Made by a program: the position numbers and the translations under genes. The notes beneath the pieces were generated by a model. It had not been told where the DNA came from, ran no database searches, and saw only the letters and a program-made list of their open reading frames with translations. Positions 1 through 6,311 of a stretch of DNA of 12,968 nucleotides are shown piece after piece. Each line of letters starts with the position of its first letter. Position 1 is the first letter of the stretch. Source of the stretch: an uncultured Eubacteriales bacterium (GTDB taxonomy: Bacteria > Bacillota > Clostridia > Oscillospirales > CAG-272); the NCBI GenBank assembly GCA_900546695.1, contig URDX01000041.1, positions 1 to 12,968 of the forward strand, written 5' to 3'.

Positions 1-214
1 GTCCCACTCAACACAAACATATTTTCTGCACTAACCTCGACCGCGGCAGCGAGATATTACCCTTGTGTTAAAGCTTTGCTTGCTTTAGATATTAATGTTT
101 ATTGCCGAGCGACGAGTTCGTGACAATTTTTCTGCCATACTAAAGCTACCGGTTATTGCAATTCTCGAATGGCAGATTTAATCCTAAATTAAAGTTACTT
201 TAAACAACTCGAGA

Positions 215-220
215 TATAAT
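215..220 (+). promoter_or_regulatory. Candidate -10 box of the gyrB promoter
   Basis: A perfect TATAAT lies in an AT-rich context about 145 bases before the gyrB start, predicting transcription from about base 227. The -35 side is poor: AAGTTA at 192-197 with a 17-bp spacer, or GTTACT at 194-199 with 15 bp. A second, extended -10-like sequence (TG, one base, TATAAA) lies at 271-279 and could give a shorter leader. The promoter assignment is inference. Confidence 0.4.
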
Positions 221-254
221 TCGACATTATAAAAACCAACCAACCATCCATCCC

Positions 255-271
255 AAGGCTCACGCCTTTTT
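255..271 (+). terminator. Weak terminator-like hairpin in the gyrB leader
   Basis: AAGGC (255-259) and GCCTT (264-268) form a 5-bp stem around a TCAC loop, followed by T's to base 271. If transcription starts near 227, this lies inside the gyrB leader and could act as an attenuator; otherwise it could end an upstream transcript. The stem is short, so the call is weak. Confidence 0.3.
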
Positions 272-291
272 GATATAAAAAACTCCCGGTC

Positions 292-332
292 TAAAGCTTT
301 GCCGGGGCTCAGGCGGCGCTTTCCGAAGCGTC
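292..332 (+). repeat. Diverged copy of an intergenic hairpin element in the gyrB leader
   Basis: TAAAGCTTTG (292-301) is followed by a G-rich stretch and then, 17 bases later, by CTTTCC inside a 7-bp hairpin (315-321 with 326-332, one G-T pair, loop TCCG). The segment at 6236-6283 has the same plan: TAAAGCTTTG, a G-rich stretch, and CTTTCC 18 bases later inside a hairpin. A separate 5-bp stem, CCCGG (285-289) with CCGGG (302-306), overlaps its left side. Shared descent is inferred from this plan; the identity outside the conserved blocks is low. Confidence 0.4.
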
Positions 333-352
333 ACCGACGTGTCATCGGCACA

Positions 353-359
353 GAAAGGA
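353..359 (+). promoter_or_regulatory. Ribosome binding site that sets the gyrB start
   Basis: GAAAGGA, within the A/G-rich run at 352-360, ends a few bases before the ATG at 366. The frame can be read upstream to a GTG at 339, but that codon has no comparable site and this motif would then lie inside the coding sequence. The ATG at 366 is therefore preferred. Confidence 0.75.
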
Positions 360-365
360 AATAAA

Positions 366-2435
366 ATGCAAGAAAAGAGCGTAAACAAGGAACCGGTATA
401 CAACGAGGATCAAATACAGATACTCGAAGGTCTGGAGGCTGTCAGAAAGCGTCCGGGCATGTATATCGGAACGACATCACAGAGAGGACTCCACCATCTC
501 ATCTACGAGATAGTCGACAACTCCATCGACGAGGCACTTGCGGGTCACTGCGACCGCATAACCGTCACCCTGCATGCGGACGGTTCCGCATCGGTACAGG
601 ATAACGGGCGCGGCATCCCAGCAGCAATGCACCATAAAGCAGGCATTCCTACGCCTGAGGTGGTATTTACTGTCCTGCACGCAGGCGGTAAATTCGGCGG
701 CGAGGGCTACCAGATATCGGGCGGACTTCACGGCGTCGGCGCGTCGGTCGTAAATGCGCTCTCCGAGTGGCTGTACTACGAGGACGTATCCGACGGAAAG
801 CTGTACCGCGAGAGCTTCTGCCGCGGAAAGGTCAAGGATGCATTTGAATGTCTCGGCGACGCGGGCGACCGTCACGGACTGTATGTCCGCTTTATGCCCG
901 ACGCGGAGATTTTCGACAACATCGACTACGACTACGAGATTCTGCTCAACCGCATGCGTGAGCAGGCGTTCCTTAATGCGGGCGTTACCATCGTAATGCG
1001 CGACGAGCGCGATGTGAGCCGCCGCCGCGCGGGAATAGACGAGGCGGAGTCGATGGCTGAGATAGAGAGCGTCAACTTCGGCGAGAGCGAGCCGCTCAGC
1101 TCGCTTCCGCTCATCTCCGATGAGGATGTCGACGCCGAAGAGGACACCGTCCACGAGGACGTGCTCTGCTATGAGGGCGGAGTAAAGTCCTTTGTTGAAT
1201 ATCTCGGCGAGCACAAGCATGCCGACCCCGTTCACCCCGACGTTATCTACATATACGACAAAAAGGGGCTCACTACTGCGGAGATCGCGCTGCAGTACAA
1301 CACGAGCTACAACGAGACGCTGCTCTCCTTTGCAAATAACGTTGTAACGCCCGACGGCGGTACGCACGAGACGGGCTTCAAGACGGCGCTGACCAAGGCG
1401 ATAAACGAGTACGCACGCAAGACGGGCGCGCTCAAGGACTCCGACGCAAAGCTCTCGGGCGAGGACGTGCGCGAGGGAATATGCGCGGTAATTTCGGTCA
1501 AGCTGACCGAGGCGCAGTTCGAGGGTCAGACGAAGGGCAAGCTCGGAAACGCCGAGATAAGGACCTTTGTCGATTCGCTCGTAACGCGCAAGCTCGGCGA
1601 ATATTTTGAGGAAAATCCGACCTCCGCGAAGGCGATACTCGACAAGGCGATGCAGGCGAGCAGAGCCCGCGAGGCGGCACGCAAGGCAAGGGAGCTGACA
1701 CGGCGCAAGAACGTTCTCGAGGGAATGACGCTGCCCGGAAAGCTCGCCGACTGCCAGGAGAAGCGGGTCGACGTTACCGAGCTCTATCTGGTGGAGGGAG
1801 ACTCCGCGGGAGGCTCTGCAAAGGACGGACGCGATTCCAAGTATCAGGCGATACTGCCGCTGCGGGGCAAGGTCCTCAACGTCGAAAAGAGTCGACTCGA
1901 CAAGGTGTACTCCAACACCTCGATAATCCCGATAATTCAGGCGCTCGGCTGCGGCATAGGAGAGGATTTCGATATCTCCAAGCTCCGCTACGGCAAGATA
2001 ATCATCATGGCGGATGCCGATGTCGACGGTTCGCATATACGCATACTGCTGCTCACCTTCTTCTTCCGTCACATGCGTCAGCTGATAGACGAGGGACATG
2101 TATTTCTCGCACAGCCGCCGCTCTACCGTGTATTTAAGGGCAAGACGACAAAATATGCCTTCTCCGACGAGGAGCGCGACGCGATAATCGAGGAGATGGG
2201 CGGAAGTCGCGGCGAGAAGATCGAAGCAGAGCGGTACAAGGGTCTCGGTGAGATGGACCCGATTCAGCTCTGGGATACGACGATGAACCCCGAGACGAGA
2301 ACGATACTCAAGGTCACGATAGACGACGCGATAGAGTGCGACCGCATCTTCTCCACACTGATGGGAGACAAGGTCGAGCCGAGACGCGAGTTTATCGAGG
2401 AGAATGCGCAGTACGCGACCGATCTCGATATATAA
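366..2435 (+). CDS. gyrB: DNA gyrase subunit B
   Basis: ATPase subunit of the cytoplasmic A2B2 gyrase that introduces negative supercoils. With the ATG at 366 it has 689 residues. The GHKL ATPase domain shows RKRPGMYIG (27-35), E48 and N52 in YEIVDNSIDEALAG, DNGRGIP (79-85) and GGLHGVGASVVNALS (from 119). The TOPRIM domain shows EGDSAGG with E477 and the metal-binding D550-A-D552-V-D554. QAILPLRGKVLNVEK and the C-terminal YKGLGEM block are typical of gyrase. The large TOPRIM insertion of E. coli-type GyrB is absent, as expected for Gram-positives. The protein is about 50 residues longer than the usual Firmicutes form because of an acidic insert at 217-266, between RDERD and LCYEGG in the transducer domain. 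That gyrA follows, and that it carries a GyrA box, makes this gyrB rather than parE. Confidence 0.97.
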   Translation: MQEKSVNKEPVYNEDQIQILEGLEAVRKRPGMYIGTTSQRGLHHLIYEIVDNSIDEALAGHCDRITVTLHADGSASVQDNGRGIPAAMHHKAGIPTPEVVFTVLHAGGKFGGEGYQISGGLHGVGASVVNALSEWLYYEDVSDGKLYRESFCRGKVKDAFECLGDAGDRHGLYVRFMPDAEIFDNIDYDYEILLNRMREQAFLNAGVTIVMRDERDVSRRRAGIDEAESMAEIESVNFGESEPLSSLPLISDEDVDAEEDTVHEDVLCYEGGVKSFVEYLGEHKHADPVHPDVIYIYDKKGLTTAEIALQYNTSYNETLLSFANNVVTPDGGTHETGFKTALTKAINEYARKTGALKDSDAKLSGEDVREGICAVISVKLTEAQFEGQTKGKLGNAEIRTFVDSLVTRKLGEYFEENPTSAKAILDKAMQASRAREAARKARELTRRKNVLEGMTLPGKLADCQEKRVDVTELYLVEGDSAGGSAKDGRDSKYQAILPLRGKVLNVEKSRLDKVYSNTSIIPIIQALGCGIGEDFDISKLRYGKIIIMADADVDGSHIRILLLTFFFRHMRQLIDEGHVFLAQPPLYRVFKGKTTKYAFSDEERDAIIEEMGGSRGEKIEAERYKGLGEMDPIQLWDTTMNPETRTILKVTIDDAIECDRIFSTLMGDKVEPRREFIEENAQYATDLDI

Positions 2436-2450
2436 GTATTCCCACAGGAG

Positions 2451-2470
2451 TTTTCCACAGGCTGTGCAAA
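2451..2470. promoter_or_regulatory. Palindrome with DnaA-box-like halves in the gyrB-gyrA gap
   Basis: TTTcCACAGgCTGTGcAAA (2452-2470) is an inverted repeat in which only the central base and one symmetric pair fail to match. The left half, TTTTCCACA (2451-2459), differs by one base from the DnaA box TTATCCACA. Further CACA/TGTG words follow, as in TGTGAATTT near 2475. It could be an operator, a DnaA-binding cluster or an mRNA hairpin. The sequence does not decide between these. Confidence 0.4.
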
Positions 2471-2581
2471 CATGTGTGAATTTTCGCAGACAAGTAGGCT
2501 TCAGCGCAGTTTGCGGCATGTTGAAAAGGCTGTAGGAACAAGCCGAAAACCGAAAAACATAAGGAATGGTCGAAAAAATAA

Positions 2582-5155
2582 ATGGAAGAAAATTTCGAGT
2601 TTAAGGATCAAAAAATAGTTGACGTTCATATGGAGCGGGAGCTGAAGGATTCGTTCATTCAGTACGCGATGAGCGTTATCGTATCCCGCGCTCTGCCGGA
2701 TGTCCGCGACGGACTCAAGCCCGTTCACCGCAGGATAATCTATGCGATGTACGAGGACAAGATAACGCACGATAAGCCGTTCTATAAGTCGGCGACGACG
2801 GTCGGTAACGTGCTCGGTCGTTATCATCCGCACGGAGACAGCGCGGTATACGATTCGATGGTACGTCTCGCGCAGCCCTTCTCGATGCGTTATCCTCTTG
2901 TAGAGGGTCACGGTAACTTCGGTAACATCGACGGAGATAAGGCGGCTGCATACCGTTATACCGAGGCGCGCCTTGCGCGTCTGGCGGACGAGATGACCCG
3001 CGACATCGAGAAGAATGTCGTAGACTTTATACCCAACTTTGATAACAAGCGTCAGGAGCCCACCGTGCTCCCCTCGCGTATACCTAATCTGCTTGTAAAC
3101 GGCTCGGTCGGTATCGCCGTCGGTATGGCGACGAATATCCCCCCGCATAACCTCGGCGAGGTCATCGACGGTACGATATATCTTATGGAGCATCCCGACG
3201 CGAGCGTATCCGACCTCATGGCGTTCATCAAGGGACCGGATTTCCCGACCCGCGCGATGATATGCGGCAGCATGGGCATCCGCGAAGCGTACGAGACGGG
3301 CAGAGGAAAGCTCACCGTCCGCGCGCGCGCAGAGGTCGAGGAGGACAAGCATCGCATCGTTATCACCGAGATACCCTATCAGGTCAATAAGAGCACGCTC
3401 GTCGAGGCTATGGCAGAGTGCCACAAGGACAAGCGCATCGAGGGTATTACCGACATCCGCGACGAGAGCGGCAGAGCGGGTCTGCGCATAGTTGTCGAGT
3501 ACCGCCGCGACGCGAACGGACAGGTCATTCTCAATCAGCTGTATAAGTACACACAGCTGCAGGATACCTTTGCGGTGAATATGCTCGCCATCTGCGACGG
3601 CGTTCCGAAGCTGCTCAATCTGCGCGACATCCTCCGCTGCTATATCGCACATCAGGAGAGCGTTATCGAGCGCAGAATACGCTTTGACCTCGATAAGGCG
3701 CTGCGCGAGCTTCATATCAACGAGGGCTACAAGATTGCAGCCGACCATATCGAAGAGATTATCAAGCTCATCCGCGCGAGCGACTCTATCCCGAGCGCAA
3801 AGACTAACCTGATGGAGCGCTACGGTCTCTCAGACGCACAGGCGCAGGCTATCGTCGAAATGACGCTCGGCCGTCTGTCCGGACTCGAGAGACAGAAGGT
3901 GCTCGACCGCATCGCAAAGCTGACCGCTACGGTCAACGAGCTCCGCACTATCCTCGCGAGCGAGGAGGGCATAAAGGGAGTTATCCGCGACGAGCTGCTT
4001 GCCATTAAGGCGCGCTTCGGCGACGACCGCCGCACCGAGCTTGTTCCGATGGAGAACGAGATAGTTCTCGAGGACCTTATCGAGCGCCATACCTGCGTTA
4101 TCACGATGAGCCATGCGGGCTACATCAAGCGTCAGGCGTCGAGCGTTTACTCCGCGCAGCACCGCGGCGGTAAGGGCGTTATCGGAATGGGCACCAAGGA
4201 GGAGGATTACATCGAGCGCATGCTCGCGGTCAATTCTCATTCCTATCTGCTCATGTTCACGAGCAGGGGCAGAGTGTACGTTAAGAAGGCGTACGCCATC
4301 CCCGAGGCGGGCAGAACCGCTAAGGGCACAAATATCGTCAATATACTTGACCTTATGCCCGACGAGCGCGTGACGGCAATGGTTGCGGTCGACGGCTTTG
4401 ACAGCGATAAGTACCTGACTATGGTCACGTCGCGCGGCGTTATCAAGCGCACCCCGCTGAGCGAGTTTGAAATATATCGCCGCGGCGGAAAGATCGCGCT
4501 CTCGCTCGATGACGACGACAGCCTGCTCTACGTCCGCCTGACCGACGAGAACAGCCGCCTGCTCATCGCAACGAGAAACGGCTACGCCGTATTCTTCCGC
4601 CTCTCCGACATCCGCCCGCTCGGCAGAACCGCGCGCGGTGTCAAGGCGATATCGCTCTCCGAGGGCGACGAGGTCCGCGGCGCGGCGGTCGCAGACGAGA
4701 ATAAGCGCCTGCTCACCGTTACCGAGACCGGCTACGGAAAGCGCACCCCGTTCGACGATTACCCGATGCACAAGCGAGGCGGTAAGGGCGTTCGCTGCCA
4801 CAATACCGAGCGCCGCGGCATGATAGCGGGCATCGAGACGGTCGGCGAGGACGACGATATCATGCTCATCACGAGCACGGGTACCATCATCCGTACCCCC
4901 GCGTCGGATATTCCCGAGTATTCGAGAACCGCAGGCGGCGTTATCATCATGCGCACGGCAGAGGATGCGGGCATAGTTAACTTTACCTGCCTGCCGGCGG
5001 TAGAGGATGAGCCTGAGACGGCTGACGGAGATGTACTTGAAGAAAATGCAGATATCGTCGGCGCGGAAGGCGATGAGATAACCGCCGATGCCGATACGGA
5101 TGCAGAAGAAGTAGAAAATATTGGAAATTCGGACGAGTCCGAGGAGGACATCTGA
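2582..5155 (+). CDS. gyrA: DNA gyrase subunit A
   Basis: DNA breakage-reunion subunit of gyrase, 857 residues. The N-terminal winged-helix/tower region has SRALPDVRDGLKPVHRR (35-51), HPHGDSAVYD (82-91) and the catalytic Y126 in YRYTEARL. The C-terminal beta-pinwheel opens with the GyrA box QHRGGKG (526-532), which separates it from ParC. The quinolone-determining positions equivalent to E. coli S83 and D87 are S87 and D91, i.e. wild type. The protein ends in a strongly acidic tail (about 805-857), a known feature of several GyrA proteins. The start follows the normal distance to the conserved YAMSVIV block, but the only good Shine-Dalgarno, AAGGA at 2561-2565, is 16 bases upstream, an unusually long spacing. 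It probably shares the gyrB transcript, and its last codons contain the ribosome binding site of the next gene. Confidence 0.97.
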   Translation: MEENFEFKDQKIVDVHMERELKDSFIQYAMSVIVSRALPDVRDGLKPVHRRIIYAMYEDKITHDKPFYKSATTVGNVLGRYHPHGDSAVYDSMVRLAQPFSMRYPLVEGHGNFGNIDGDKAAAYRYTEARLARLADEMTRDIEKNVVDFIPNFDNKRQEPTVLPSRIPNLLVNGSVGIAVGMATNIPPHNLGEVIDGTIYLMEHPDASVSDLMAFIKGPDFPTRAMICGSMGIREAYETGRGKLTVRARAEVEEDKHRIVITEIPYQVNKSTLVEAMAECHKDKRIEGITDIRDESGRAGLRIVVEYRRDANGQVILNQLYKYTQLQDTFAVNMLAICDGVPKLLNLRDILRCYIAHQESVIERRIRFDLDKALRELHINEGYKIAADHIEEIIKLIRASDSIPSAKTNLMERYGLSDAQAQAIVEMTLGRLSGLERQKVLDRIAKLTATVNELRTILASEEGIKGVIRDELLAIKARFGDDRRTELVPMENEIVLEDLIERHTCVITMSHAGYIKRQASSVYSAQHRGGKGVIGMGTKEEDYIERMLAVNSHSYLLMFTSRGRVYVKKAYAIPEAGRTAKGTNIVNILDLMPDERVTAMVAVDGFDSDKYLTMVTSRGVIKRTPLSEFEIYRRGGKIALSLDDDDSLLYVRLTDENSRLLIATRNGYAVFFRLSDIRPLGRTARGVKAISLSEGDEVRGAAVADENKRLLTVTETGYGKRTPFDDYPMHKRGGKGVRCHNTERRGMIAGIETVGEDDDIMLITSTGTIIRTPASDIPEYSRTAGGVIIMRTAEDAGIVNFTCLPAVEDEPETADGDVLEENADIVGAEGDEITADADTDAEEVENIGNSDESEEDI
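5141..5147 (+). promoter_or_regulatory. Ribosome binding site inside the gyrA 3' end
   Basis: GAGGAGG lies 7 bases before the ATG at 5155 and encodes part of the acidic tail of GyrA. The gyrA stop TGA (5153-5155) and the next ATG (5155-5157) share one base, so the two genes are very likely translationally coupled. Confidence 0.8.
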
Positions 5156-5844
5156 TGAAGGGTCAAAAATCAGGGCTGCGCAAGGGCGCGGGGACATCGG
5201 TCCTCGCGGCGCTCTGCGCGTCGCTGCTGCTGACGGGCGCTCTGCTCAGCGGCTGCGGCGAGACGGCGGAGACAAAGACCGATGCGCCGAAGCTCGACGA
5301 CGCGGGCGCGCGTGAGGTTCTCGCCGCCATGCTGCCCGACGCGACGGAGCTCACCGACGTTATATGGGGAGACGGACTTCCCGTTGACGACGAGGAGCTG
5401 CTTGAGTCGGTCAGCGGCGCGCAGTACCGACCGATATCGGCGGACAGCGCGTATAAGAGCGAGGAGCAGATAAAGGAGAAGGCGGAAACGGTCTTTTCTA
5501 AGGAGTACCTTGTGACGGTTTATGCCGTCGCGTTCGGTGAGTACGACGGCGAGATCGAGACTGCGGAGACGCAGGAGGGCGACCCGTACGATGAGGATCA
5601 GCTCGGACTCGGGCTGCGCGGCAGATACTACACCGATAAGCAGGGGGTAATGTACCGCAATATCGCTCAGCCTGAGTATGATATGACTACCGAGATTGAC
5701 GCAGACAGTGCAAAGGTCATCTCGCAAAGCGGCAGCGTTGCCGAGCTCGAGGTCGGCTGCACCGTCCGCGGCGAGGAAAGCAGTATGAAGGTCTATCTCA
5801 GATATGACGGAACTCAGTGGCTCATCGACGGACCGATTTATTGA
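5155..5844 (+). CDS. Putative lipoprotein of unknown function, coupled to gyrA
   Basis: 229 residues. A basic start (MKGQKSGLRK), a hydrophobic stretch at about 15-31 and the lipobox L31-S-G-C34 mark it as a lipoprotein anchored to the outer face of the membrane. The linker after C34 is followed by a globular domain without a catalytic motif I recognise. The domain has a charged middle (YRPISADSAYKSEEQIKEK near 89-107) and a beta-rich end closing with WLIDGPIY. That pattern recalls small secreted domains of the NTF2-like or IseA type, but I cannot assign it. The start is fixed by GAGGAGG 7 bases upstream. It is the last gene of the gyrBA cluster; coupling to gyrA suggests co-expression, not necessarily a shared function. 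No clear U-tract terminator follows. Confidence 0.8.
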   Translation: MKGQKSGLRKGAGTSVLAALCASLLLTGALLSGCGETAETKTDAPKLDDAGAREVLAAMLPDATELTDVIWGDGLPVDDEELLESVSGAQYRPISADSAYKSEEQIKEKAETVFSKEYLVTVYAVAFGEYDGEIETAETQEGDPYDEDQLGLGLRGRYYTDKQGVMYRNIAQPEYDMTTEIDADSAKVISQSGSVAELEVGCTVRGEESSMKVYLRYDGTQWLIDGPIY

Positions 5845-6026
5845 TTTAGGGGTTAATTTAATATTAGATTGAGCCCGTGATACATGCTGAATTTTCGGCG
5901 CGTGAGAGCCCTTCCTTGAACAGGGGGAGGCATACACGTTCGTTGTTTGATAACATTGTCAGCTTGATTTACATCTGCAGTGATTCATCACGTCACTACG
6001 AATTTAGGTGAATCAAACCCTTAGCC

Positions 6027-6063
6027 ACTTTTTCTTTGTGCGAGCAAGGCGCAAAGAAAAAGT
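6027..6063. repeat. 15-bp hairpin, first module of the intergenic element
   Basis: Arms 6027-6041 (ACTTTTTCTTTGTGC) and 6049-6063 (GCGCAAAGAAAAAGT) pair over 15 positions with one G-T wobble around a 7-nt loop. No run of T's follows on either strand, so it is not an ordinary intrinsic terminator. It fits a REP- or MITE-like hairpin, though this is inference. Confidence 0.75.
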
Positions 6064-6084
6064 TAACAAAAAGAAACGCCGATA

Positions 6085-6103
6085 CAAGGGCTGCGCGCCC
6101 TTG
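6085..6103. repeat. 7-bp hairpin, second module
   Basis: CAAGGGC (6085-6091) and GCCCTTG (6097-6103) pair perfectly around a TGCGC loop. It is GC-rich and lies 21 bases after the 15-bp hairpin. Confidence 0.65.
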
Positions 6104-6109
6104 ACCCCG

Positions 6110-6140
6110 CCACCTTTTAAAAAAGGTGGACGAAAACTTT
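6110..6140. repeat. 9-bp hairpin followed by CGAAAACTTT
   Basis: CCACCTTTT (6110-6118) and AAAAGGTGG (6121-6129) are perfect inverted repeats around AA, followed by A and then CGAAAACTTT (6131-6140). The same design (short CCTTTT/AAAAGG stem, then GGCGAAAACTTT) recurs at 12913-12942, so the two are probably copies of one repeat family. A degenerate copy of the trailer, CGAAACCTTT, lies at 6177-6186. Confidence 0.65.
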
Positions 6141-6218
6141 AATCTGCCTAATCCTCAGTCCGTGCGCGTCGGCGGGCGAAACCTTTACTCCGCAATCGTC
6201 TCGGCCGTTCTGCCCGAG

Positions 6219-6249
6219 AAAAAAGTCCACAGCTTTAAAGCTTTGGTGG
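6219..6249 (-). terminator. Candidate terminator of the minus-strand operon
   Basis: Read on the minus strand, CCAC (6249-6246) and GTGG (6230-6227) enclose the palindrome AGCTTTAAAGCT, giving a stem of about 8 bp with a 3-base bulge. AC and six T's (6224-6219) follow. It lies about 60 bases past the stop of the last operon gene. The stem is imperfect, so the call is moderate. Confidence 0.4.
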
Positions 6250-6255
6250 GGGTTT

Positions 6256-6283
6256 GGGGGAGACTTTCCCGAAAGTCTCCCCC
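6256..6283. repeat. 13-bp inverted repeat with 2-base spacer
   Basis: GGGGGAGACTTTC (6256-6268) and GAAAGTCTCCCCC (6271-6283) match perfectly around CC. It lies just behind the minus-strand operon (stop at 6314-6312) and may protect or help end its mRNA, but no T-run follows directly. With TAAAGCTTTG at 6236-6245 it forms the block that resembles the gyrB leader segment at 292-332. Confidence 0.7.
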
Positions 6284-6311
6284 ATCGTCCCCATCGTTCC
6301 CTTCCCCCCGC

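Larger units (their letters stand above)
1..338. other. Non-coding region and gyrB leader
   Basis: No convincing gene is visible on either strand. The longest start-to-stop frame I noticed is a 28-codon frame at 95-181 with no ribosome binding site. The stretch is clearly richer in A and T than the genes. It contains a TATAAT box at 215-220, a small stem followed by T's at 255-271, a second hairpin at 285-306, and the 10-mer TAAAGCTTTG at 69-78 and again at 292-301. In many Firmicutes recF lies directly before gyrB; here the 338 bases before gyrB carry no recF coding sequence. Confidence 0.6.
5845..6311. other. Gene-free gap with stacked inverted repeats between convergent operons
   Basis: No supported coding sequence lies in these 467 bases. 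The left part (5845-6020) is AT-rich. Its only structure I can see is a weak imperfect stem (about 5850-5876) and TGATTCA (5981-5987) facing TGAATCA (6009-6015). From 6027 on come, in order, a 15-bp hairpin, a 7-bp hairpin, a 9-bp hairpin, two CGAAA-C-TTT motifs (6131-6140 and 6177-6186), a minus-strand terminator candidate and a 13-bp inverted repeat. Apparent frames here read through these repeats and are not genes. Confidence 0.7.

Noticed and set aside
477..2519. 680-residue open frame antisense to gyrB
   Set aside because: It is a shadow of gyrB caused by the biased third codon positions; gyrB carries the full set of gyrase motifs and a ribosome binding site, and the antisense product shows no family pattern.
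2566..2604. 12-residue leader-peptide-like frame overlapping the gyrA start
   Set aside because: AAGGA touches its ATG directly, leaving no spacing for initiation, and the encoded peptide has no regulatory codon run.
6256..6283. 13-bp inverted repeat as an intrinsic terminator
   Set aside because: Neither strand has a T-run right after the stem. A better candidate for the minus strand is the imperfect stem with six T's at 6249-6219.
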